A stretch of 64,000 nucleotides of DNA from Mercurialis annua (lineage: Eukaryota; Streptophyta; Magnoliopsida; Malpighiales; Euphorbiaceae), in NCBI RefSeq assembly GCF_937616625.2, contig NC_065576.1, positions 13,642,501 through 13,706,500 on the forward strand. Reading direction: 5' to 3'. A program made the translations under genes and the position numbers. Under the pieces are notes generated by a model. It searched no databases and was not told where the DNA came from. It saw only the letters and a list, made by a program, of their open reading frames with translations. Below, piece by piece: positions 56,019-64,000 of this stretch. The first letter of the stretch is position 1. Each line of letters opens with the position of its first letter.

Positions 56019-58121
56019 ATGAATGTTGAAAGTAGTTTAGATAATTGTAAGATAACTGGTAACTACATACTCAAATCAAAATTAGGAGCAGGGGCTTCTT
56101 CTTTATCAAGTGTATGGAAATCAGAGCACAGGGTAACAGGTGAAGAAGTTGCAGTGAAGCAAGTTTTTGTTTCTAAACTCAATCGGCATTTAAAGAACTG
56201 TTTGGAATGCGAAATTAATTTCTTGTCCTCTGTCAATAACCCTAATATCATTCGCCTTCTTGATGTTTTCCAGGTTAGTTCCTTAAATTCAATCAATAAT
56301 TCTTCAATAATTGGCTACTGGGTTGTTACTAATGTTAGCTAACAGTTTTTACTTTTTATTCATTGTTGTTAATTGCTTGTCTAGGCTGTGTATTTTTATT
56401 TTTAAGTGTTTTTGATCTTGTATTGGATTGAGTTTTCTTAAAATTGGAGTTTGAACTGATTGAAAGCATCATAAATGGAGTTTTTTTGAAGGAGAAGTGT
56501 AGCCAAATGACATTTTCTTGAGAAAAAACCGACTAATGCGGCACTATCGGGTTTATTGAATAGTCCGCATTAGTGATTAATAGCTTTAGTGATTCTTGTG
56601 TTTAAAACTAGGTTGATACTCGCAAAGTTTTGCCCCGAACAGAGATAGACATTACAAAGAATGGAAAGAAAAGAGGATTTACTGCAGAACAAACTACAAG
56701 CGAAAATAAAAGGAAGAGTGAATAGAATTTAGTGAACATGAAATTACAACAGAAAACATTTTTAATGGGTACAGAAGTTGTGCTTCTTCTAAGGTTGAGG
56801 CTCCGTTAAATAGAACTTGCTGATAAACAATCTTCAAGAATGGAAAAAGATTGAATAGGTGCTAATTAACCCAAAATTCTTGTTCGCTACTTTCCTCAGT
56901 TGATTTACACAAATTAGTGATATTCACCTCACTTATAGGCTGAGGATTCTATATTTCTGGTTTTCGAGTACTGCAAGGGAGGAAGCCTAGCAGCATATAT
57001 TCAGAACCATGGAAGAGTTCATGAAGGGATAGCTAGAAGACTCATGCAACAACTCGGTATTTGATGTGATTTATTTCTTCCTCCAAGTCTCTTGCTATTG
57101 TTATGTCTCTTTTTAGATCTACATAATGAGATTTCATATTTCAATGCAGGAGCTGGTCTGAAAATTCTACACTGCCACCATATCGTTCATAGAGACTTGA
57201 AACCAGAGGTCTTGAAGTTTTTAAACTTACATTTGACATTCTTATGGAGGACCTACAAGTTGGTGCACTGTTGAAATTATCTTACATCAGTTCTTTGATC
57301 TGAACAGAACATTCTATTATCCACTCAGGAGGCTGATATGGTTCTCAAAATAGCTGATTTTGGTTTGTCAAGGTAAATTATAGTCAGGCTTTTGGTTGAA
57401 TTACTTATTTTTTGTTTGGCAGAGTTTTAGGCAGACCGATGCTATCATATCTGCTTATTTAGTGCCAAAAGTTTCTTGTAAAAATGTGAGCAATCTAATT
57501 AGTTTCTTATGCTCGTGTAAAATAGAGTGGTGCAACCAGGCAAGTATGCGGAGACAGTTTGTGGTTCTCCGCTATACATGGCTCCAGAAGTTCTTCAATT
57601 CCAAGGGTATGATGACAAGGTAACGAGTTTGTTGCTTCTGTCTATTTTATGTAAACTAGACCACACTGAGCAATAGAATTTGGTTATTTAGGTTGACATG
57701 TGGAGTGTTGGTGCAATCCTTTTTGAGCTTCTTAATGGTTCCCCACCTTTTCATGGTAGGACTAATGTTCAGGTAGGATCTTTTTCATTAGAATAGTGCT
57801 ATTTGATTTACTTTATCTCCGGTCTCTATTCAAAGTTTTCTCGACCTCAGTTGCTACAGAACATCAACTCATGTGCAAGCCTTCCATTTTCTCCATTCCT
57901 TCTCCCAGCGTTAAATTCAGACTGTATCGATATATGTTCGAGACTGCTTTCTGTAGATCCAGGTTTAGCATATTCCTAGTATGCTGTTGATTCATCTATT
58001 AAGTGTTGAGCTATATCTGGAGTTATCCATTGGGGGTTTCTCTGTTTCTGCAGGGCATCGCTTGTCCTTTAACGAGTTTTATAATCACAAATTCATGAGA
58101 AGAAAAGGAGCATGGAATTAG
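56019..58121 (+). CDS. ATG1t: ATG1t-like serine/threonine kinase, eight exons
   Basis: Exons 56019-56273, 56939-57056, 57150-57208, 57308-57372, 57526-57619, 57692-57772, 57851-57962 and 58054-58121 all have GT-AG introns and join in one frame of 852 nt (283 residues, stop TAG). The product is little more than a kinase domain: Gly loop [11 protein letters not shown] (from Gly23, two residues longer than the usual GxGxxxxV spacing), VAVK with Lys47, catalytic HRDLKPEN with Asp140, ADFG with Asp161, [10 protein letters not shown], and [19 protein letters not shown]1 kinases start autophagy. The short ATG1t form, lacking the long C-terminal region that binds ATG13, is known from plants, and wording such as PEVLQFQ and VLKIADF fits it. 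Activity is likely from intact catalytic residues. It is the first host gene right of the transposon block. Confidence 0.85.
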
Positions 58122-59607
58122 CATGCTGAATAGACTCGACCACTTTCACATTTCTGTTTTCACTTCTGCTCTGGTTGCTTTATCATGCTTGCTAGCAAAT
58201 GCTACCTGTTGTCATCCAAGTCATCTCGGATAATGCCTTGTGCTTCCTCTTGCTTATATATATCTATGTGAACCATTTCTTAGGGGCATGTATTTACTCT
58301 AATTTTTGGTGATAAATTTCTTTCTAATTTTGTCTATAACTGCCAATTCATCATGAAAAAGATGGATATCTTGCAAATTACATTGCCTTTCTAATTAGAA
58401 TGTGTGTGTACTGTACTTCATGTTTTGTACACTTGTATATGATGTTTATAGTAACTTGTGTTTAGAAAGGGGAAAAAAGCTTTAATCCCACTCCTTTTTC
58501 ATGGCTTTTATGTTTATTTATATGTTTAATTTTTCTTTGAATTGCTTCTCAATAGATAACGGTCTCTCTGTAGGTAACAAGTTTCATACTCTGGTTACTG
58601 CTGTTCATAGTTTAGTTTGGACAATTGATTTAGGGATGTCCATAGTTTAGTTTGGACAATTGATATAGTGTTTCTAAATTATACTTGTGAGGATTCTTTA
58701 CACTCAGGTTAGAAAAAAGAAATTTGACAAAATTTTGTTGAACTCATTCTTAAAATACAAGAATTGACCTTTGAAATTGAATATTTATCAAAACCAGAGC
58801 TCTATTCTCTCGACTGGCTGCATCCGTTCTTTAATCATAATGGAACTCAAAGATGCATACATGGAAAATGACTCATTAAGATGGAGGGTCATGGCACACC
58901 TCTAATTTGGTAGATACGACATACAAGTATGATTGGTATAGGAAGTTATGTGCTAATTTCTTAAAATTAAAATTAAAACATACAGTATCATATATAAATG
59001 CAAACACTTAAAACAATGCAAAAAACTAGGATTTCCCTGTCATTAGGCGAACAAATATCTAGAGGCGCACAAATATTGATTTATAACCTCTACAATCCTG
59101 TCACTCAAGTTTGATTTTTAGAGATCTGGTTTGACTTGATTATTCATTCAATTGAAATTTTATGAAACTTTATTGAAATGAGATTTGAAAATAAATTGGA
59201 ACATAGTGAGAAATTGATAGAAGAAAAAATTGTATGGTAAATTCATAATAGACTATATACATTATAGACTTGTGGAAAGGGACATGCAGGGCAGCTCTTT
59301 AATCCGAAGACTTGCAAGTCAAGATACATTGTATATAGTAGTTGTGCAAGTCTATCACATTAAATTTTTTGTGATAGACGAAACTTCCTGGTTTTGATTT
59401 ATTGTACTTGGTACCTGTTTAGGTTCCTGTTCAGGACTAAAGATACCTGTTTTATTTTTGTAGAATTTAAATTTTTTAATATTTTTTCCTAAAAAATATT
59501 ATTTAATTTCTTTTCAATTTTTTTAAATTGTCTTTTTGTAAAAGCACTAATTTTTTGATGGTTAATGGCTTTGCAGTTCTACTAGATTTAAGATATGGTC
59601 ATGGGAG
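58122..59607. other. Intergenic between kinase genes
   Basis: Contains the 3' UTR of the upstream gene and the promoter of the next. One 35-bp tandem duplication (CATAGTTTAGTTTGGACAAT at 58606 and 58641). No other gene or repeat recognised. Confidence 0.55.
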
Positions 59608-62010
59608 TTGGTTGATAGCATTTCTTTTTTAAATTGTGTTTTTGCTTTCTTTTGCATGGCCATGGCTATCCCTTCATATATGCTTTTGTTATTTTATCTT
59701 GTACTTCATGCTAGAATGGTTGTGGCCCGAGAAAACCAATCCCCTTTCATAAGCTTAGGATCTTCACTTTCTCCCATCACTCCTCCAAGTTCATGGCATT
59801 CATCCTCTGGCAAGTTTGCCTTTGGCTTCTATCCCCAAGATGATGGATTTTCTGTCGGAATATGGCTAGTCGGCGACCCTGAAAACACTGTTGCCTGGAC
59901 TGCTAATCGAGATGATCCACCCATCCCCTCAAATGCTACTTTGGAGTTAACAACAGATGGAAAGCTGCTTGTTCGAACTGCGCCCGGTGACGAAATCCTC
60001 ATTGCTAATGTATCAGATCCTGCTGATTCGGCTTTAATGCTCGATTCTGGTAATTTTGTGCTTTATGGAAAGAACAAGTCCGTTGTCATTTGGCAAAGCT
60101 TTGATTTCCCTACTGACACCTTATTAGGAGGCCAAAATCTGACCAGTGATGCTAATTTGATTTCTGGCAAGTCAAAATCAAACCACTCGAGTGGACGATT
60201 TCTGCTCGGTATGCAAGTGGATGGAAATCTTGTTGCATACCCTTTAAACAGTTCTTATGCACCAGAGGACGCATATTGGTCCTTTTCTTCTGCTTTTAGA
60301 TCATATGATGTTCTCCTTAGTCTTGATCATCATGGTAATCTTTTTGTAAGCAAAGGATATTCCATGATAAAACTGGTCAACAACTCTTATACACGAGATG
60401 AAAAACCAGTAATTTATCGACTAACACTTGATGCTGATGGGATCTTAAGACTGTATGCTCACCATTTGGAAAACAACAGTAGTTCAAAATTATCTACAGA
60501 GTGGGTTGGATTGCAAGATCAATGTGCTGTCAAAGGCTTTTGCAGCTTTAACAGCTATTGTTCAAGCTCAGGTGGGAAAGGTGAATGCTACTGTTATCCT
60601 GGATTTAATTGGACGAGTCAGAGCGATAAATGGTTGGGTTGCTCTATAAACATAGCAGAAGATGCTTGCAGGGAAGACCAAAAATTTGATTACAACATGA
60701 CTGCTATGGAAAATACTTGGTGGTCAGACTATCCTTACTCTGTGGTACCGATGACAAAGGAATATTATTGTAGCAGGTCTTGCCAAGAGGATTGCAATTG
60801 TGGTGCAGTTCTATTTGCCAATGAAAACTGCCAAAAGTTCAAGCTTCCGCTCAGGTATGGGAGAAGAAATAGAAACAATTCAGCCGTAGCATTCTTCAAG
60901 GTGTTTCTGGAAAGATCTGAGACAAGTCAAGTTGAGATTGTGATTGAAGGCAAGGAAAGTCTAGTGATGATCATTGCCATAAGCTTGGGTTCTGTTGCTT
61001 TCTTATGTTTTTCCATTGCAGTCTCTAGTTTCTTCATGTACAGGTATCAAGTTCATGATTACCGAAATCTTTCTACAACTGAAAATTTGGGATTATCAGA
61101 AGAGTTTGCTCTAAGGTCATTTTCCTATACTGAGCTCGAGAAAGTGACCAATAATTTTAGTGAAGAGTTGGGAAGAGGCAGTTTTGGAGCAGTCTATAGA
61201 GGAATGTTAAATGGAGGTACCAAAGCTATTGCTGTGAAGAGGCTAGAGAAAATTGTTGAGGAAGGCGAGAGAGAGTTTCGAGCTGAAATTTGTGCAATTG
61301 GACGTACTTATCATAGGAACTTGGTGCAATTGCTTGGATTTTGTGTGGAGAATTCTAGACGGCTTCTTGTTTACGAGTACTTGAAAAATGGTTCACTTGC
61401 AGATATCCTTTTCAAGGCACAAGTTCGGCCTGTATGGAGAGAGAGAATCAGAATAGCACTCGATGTGGCTCGAGGTATCTTCTACTTACACGAAGAGTGC
61501 CGAGTTCACATAGTCCACTGCAACATAAAACCTCGAAATATACTCATAGATGATTCTTGGACTGCAAAGATTTCAGACTTCGGGCTAGCAAAGCTATTAA
61601 TACCGAATCAAACAAGCATAGCCCAAATGGTTATAGAGAGAAGTGGATATTCTGCGCCTGAATTGCAGAGCAGTGCTTTGATATCGGTAAAAGCAGACAT
61701 ATACAGTTACGGGATCGTTCTGCTAGAGATCATCTGTTGCAGAAGTAATATAGAAGTAAATGTGAATGAAAGAGATGAGACGTTGCTTTCGAGTTGGGCA
61801 TATAAATGCCTAACGACGGGCGAAGTATACAAGCTAGTGGAAGACGAAGATGTGGACATGGAAACCTTGGAAAGAATGGTGAAGGTGGCGCTGTGGTGTA
61901 TTCAGAATGATCCTACTTTGCGTCCTGCAATGAAGGATGTGATGCTTATGTTGGAAGGAATAATGGAAGTGCAAGTTCCTCCATATCCTGCTTTTTCTAC
62001 TACCATATAA
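59608..62010 (+). CDS. G-type lectin receptor-like kinase, intronless, catalytic Asp replaced
   Basis: 800 residues without introns. Order: signal peptide (start probably Met17 or Met19 rather than Met1, judging from the neighbour at 63740), mannose-binding-type B-lectin domain (about 45-180; FAFGFYPQDDGF, LMLDSGNFVLY, WQSFDFPTDTLL), EGF-like Cys cluster (about 305-350), PAN-like region (about 355-430), membrane helix (about 452-478) and cytoplasmic kinase (about 512-790). Kinase Lys544 (AVKRL) and DFG Asp657 are present. The catalytic loop reads HCNIKPRN (637-644) where relatives have HCDIKPQN, so the proton-accepting Asp is Asn639. The protein should sit in the plasma membrane and sense an outside ligand, but may be a pseudokinase. 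Family role in defence signalling is general knowledge; the ligand is unknown. Poly-A signal AATAAA near 62038. Confidence 0.9.
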   Translation: MVDSISFLNCVFAFFCMAMAIPSYMLLLFYLVLHARMVVARENQSPFISLGSSLSPITPPSSWHSSSGKFAFGFYPQDDGFSVGIWLVGDPENTVAWTANRDDPPIPSNATLELTTDGKLLVRTAPGDEILIANVSDPADSALMLDSGNFVLYGKNKSVVIWQSFDFPTDTLLGGQNLTSDANLISGKSKSNHSSGRFLLGMQVDGNLVAYPLNSSYAPEDAYWSFSSAFRSYDVLLSLDHHGNLFVSKGYSMIKLVNNSYTRDEKPVIYRLTLDADGILRLYAHHLENNSSSKLSTEWVGLQDQCAVKGFCSFNSYCSSSGGKGECYCYPGFNWTSQSDKWLGCSINIAEDACREDQKFDYNMTAMENTWWSDYPYSVVPMTKEYYCSRSCQEDCNCGAVLFANENCQKFKLPLRYGRRNRNNSAVAFFKVFLERSETSQVEIVIEGKESLVMIIAISLGSVAFLCFSIAVSSFFMYRYQVHDYRNLSTTENLGLSEEFALRSFSYTELEKVTNNFSEELGRGSFGAVYRGMLNGGTKAIAVKRLEKIVEEGEREFRAEICAIGRTYHRNLVQLLGFCVENSRRLLVYEYLKNGSLADILFKAQVRPVWRERIRIALDVARGIFYLHEECRVHIVHCNIKPRNILIDDSWTAKISDFGLAKLLIPNQTSIAQMVIERSGYSAPELQSSALISVKADIYSYGIVLLEIICCRSNIEVNVNERDETLLSSWAYKCLTTGEVYKLVEDEDVDMETLERMVKVALWCIQNDPTLRPAMKDVMLMLEGIMEVQVPPYPAFSTTI

Positions 62011-62740
62011 CAAGTTTGTATCTTCATTTGTATTCATAATAAATTGGTAATAAAACTGCCTAAAACCATTCAATATTAGCATCCAATTCACTCCGAAAAA
62101 TTGGAAAGCTATGTGGTTGCTCGAACATGGGGAGTCTTTCGCTTTATCTAACCTGGAACTCGCTACTTTTATTCCGCAGTCAAACGATCCAAACCAGGTT
62201 CAGACCTTTCTATTGTTTGAATTAACTTTTGCAAATTTTAATTTTACATTTTGATGCTGCAGAGTGTAGCTGATTACTAAGCAACTTAGTCGGAAATGTG
62301 AAATTAAATCCTTTTCCGTTCACATGTAATGATATATGATTATGGTAGATGTGTGCTTATTCGATTCTGTTTCAGTAAAACCTGAAGTGAAGTCTTCTTT
62401 TTAGTGTAACAATCATGAACACAGATGTTAATTTTGAGGATTATTAACTGGTGTGATGTCAATTTTTTTCCCTTAATTTCAGTTTGATATTGAAACTTTA
62501 ATTCGTATCTAAGTGGTATCAAAAATTTAATTTATATTTTAAGTTATGGTATTTTTTAATATTCGGCATACAATTGCTTATGTGGCGGTCAAAAATAGCA
62601 TTTATCTGGAATATCTGGCCACATAAGTTGCCATGTCTTAAGCGATCCTACTCTCTATATTTCATAAGCTTGTAAGTTGGTAACTTAATATTACTAATAT
62701 TATTTCCGGCTGCCACATAAGTAATGTGACGGTATCATCG
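62011..62740. other. Intergenic after the receptor kinase
   Basis: 3' UTR and AT-rich spacer. No gene seen. Confidence 0.6.
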
Positions 62741-63364
62741 CCTAAAATGGGCTTAAAATCACCGACCGTCCCTCATTTTAGGTCCTCCAATCACTAAAAT
62801 CTCTAAACTTCATTTTCAATTACAAAACTCCCAAAAAAATGTCTAAAATACCCCTAAACACGTGTAATTAATAAAAATTCTAATTTGGTTCAAACCAACA
62901 AAAACAAATCTAAAACCACCTATAATCAAACCTAAAATTATCTAACCAAATCCGTCGGAAACCACCTATGGTATCCGCCACCACCCACCGCCCATTTTTT
63001 TACAACGGTTCTCTTTCGAGGAGCAGATCTACTCCTCGGACCGTCGGAAAAAAATGGGCGGTGGGTGGGTGGTGGCGGATACCAGAGGTGGTTTCCGGCG
63101 GGTGAGTGGCGATGGGTGGTTGCATGTCGATTTTAGGTTGGTCGGATGGTTTTAGGTTTGATTAGGTGGTTTTAGGTTTGGTTTTGTTGGGTTGGACCGA
63201 ATTAGATTTTTTTTAATTACACGTGTTTAGGGGTATTTTCATTTTTTGGGGCAAAAGGAGTTTTATGATAGTCAAATCAAAGTGATTGAAAATGAAGTTT
63301 AGCGATTTTAGTGATTGAAGGGTTTAAAGTCAGGGACCTTGGGTGATTTTAAGCCCCTAAAATG
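62741..63364. mobile_element. Foldback (long hairpin) MITE
   Basis: Almost the whole 620 bp is one inverted repeat. The left arm runs from GGGCTTAAAATCACC (62749) to CGAGGAG (63023); the right arm from CTCCTCG (63032) to GGTGATTTTAAGCCC (63342-63356). Only about 8 nt lie at the tip. The right arm is about 50 bp longer because of indels. Target duplicates are not evident. No coding sequence. A transcript would form long double-stranded RNA. Confidence 0.88.
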
Positions 63365-63739
63365 TAAATAAATTTTCATATTACTTCAATATGAATTAAA
63401 AAATTTATACAAACTAAAATTAATGTAAAAATTTGGTACCATTCAGACTAATAACCATATTTTTTTATAGAAATTAATGACCATGATTTTGATGTGTTGT
63501 GCAGTGTTTTTGGACCTCAATGGATTGATTACCTACCTATCATAATGAATGTGGAATTTTCTGCATATTGGAAAGTAAGACCAAGTGATTGCCATAACTA
63601 GTCAATGGAGTCAATGGAGAAAAAAGTTCCACATATTGGAAAGTAAATCCAAGTCTTGACAGAAAGAAATAGTACTAATCATCTGTTTAGCAATAATAAG
63701 TTCTTGCGTTATTGTTGAAAAACTCAATTTTCTATACAA
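63365..63739. other. Promoter region of the second receptor kinase
   Basis: Contains a direct repeat CATATTGGAAAGTAA at 63564 and 63632, followed by CCAAGT in both. No TATA box chosen. Confidence 0.5.
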
Positions 63740-64000
63740 ATGGCTTCTGTTTCTTTGATTTTCTTTGTGTTATTTCTGCTGCATGTTGTGACTGGAGCTC
63801 AACAGGAACGTTCGAGCAAGATAGAACTCGGTTCAACGCTGTTTCCTGCATCTCATCCCACTTCATGGTTCTCTGCTTCAGGTCAATTTGCATTCGGTTT
63901 CTATCCTGAAGGTGCTGGCTTTGCTGTTGGAGTTTGGCTAGTTGGAAAACATAACATTACGGTTGTGTGGACTTCAAATCGCAATGACGAACCAGTATCC
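63740..64000 (+). CDS. Second G-type lectin receptor-like kinase, N-terminal 87 codons
   Basis: ATG at 63740 opens a frame that runs to the window edge: signal peptide (MASVSLIFFVLFLLHVVTGA), then the start of a B-lectin domain (SGQFAFGFYPEGAGFAVGVW, then VVWTSNRNDEPVS). It is similar to residues 20-110 of the 59608 product and in the same orientation, so the two are tandem duplicates. The rest lies outside the window. Confidence 0.88.
   Translation, partial: MASVSLIFFVLFLLHVVTGAQQERSSKIELGSTLFPASHPTSWFSASGQFAFGFYPEGAGFAVGVWLVGKHNITVVWTSNRNDEPVS

Noticed and set aside
57092..57274. Single-exon 60-residue protein with HRDLKPE
   Set aside because: It reads through an intron of the ATG1t-like gene; the true exon is 57150-57208.
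63712..63909. 65-residue frame at the right edge
   Set aside because: Wrong frame. The receptor kinase start at 63740 gives a signal peptide and lectin domain in the correct frame.

Overview
This is plant nuclear DNA, almost certainly from a eudicot. It contains intron-bearing host genes (an ATG1t-type kinase with eight GT-AG exons and two G-type lectin receptor kinases), Athila-type Ty3/gypsy elements with a tRNA-Asp primer site, large retrotransposon derivatives with a tRNA-iMet primer site, a CACTA transposon, a tRNA-derived SINE and several MITEs. I cannot name the species.

Layout. Positions 1-28657 are a nest of LTR retrotransposons. A Ty1/copia element (only its 3' end is visible, from 28658) was hit by an Athila-type element ('element 2', 7284-28657, 5' end outside the window). 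Element 2 was hit twice: by a second Athila-type element ('element 1', 1-7283) in its 5' LTR, and by a 10.4-kb non-coding LTR element ('element 3', 13460-23846) inside its integrase codons. Positions 28.9-39.5 kb are AT-rich intergenic DNA with a SINE, a LINE remnant, two copies of a Mutator-type MITE, a 109-bp tandem duplication and a Tat-type gag scrap. Positions 39.5-55.4 kb are a left-truncated, decayed CACTA transposon. One of its introns carries an 11.5-kb LTR element on the minus strand ('element A', 42514-53970), which in turn carries a foreign solo LTR (48175-50760). Host genes start only at 56 kb: an intact ATG1t-like kinase (56019-58121), an intronless 800-residue G-type lectin receptor kinase (59608-62010), a foldback MITE, and the first 87 codons of a second lectin receptor kinase at the window edge.

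The autonomous coding parts of the repeats are mostly broken. Element 2 has two frameshifts, four in-frame stops and an insertion. Element 1 has lost RT, RNase H and most of integrase but keeps one open 986-codon frame in which gag-protease is joined to the integrase tail. Element 3 encodes nothing but has LTRs of identical length, so it is very young and was moved by proteins from another element.

The most unusual signal is shared by all five LTR families in the window. Each LTR carries a cluster of short palindromes built as a 4-5-nt family-specific arm, CG, 1-3 (mostly A/T) bases, CG, and the complementary arm. The arm sequence differs completely between families but the geometry is kept. 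In elements 1 and 2 four palindromes sit at 32-51-32 or 31-51-31 bp, just upstream of the LTR TATA box and again in the 3' untranslated region. In the solo LTR nine palindromes run at about 21 bp. The spacers start and end with complementary bases, so the array can also be read as tandem CG-bounded stem-loops with covarying stems. I know of no described system matching this in Ty3/gypsy elements, and report it as the lead candidate.
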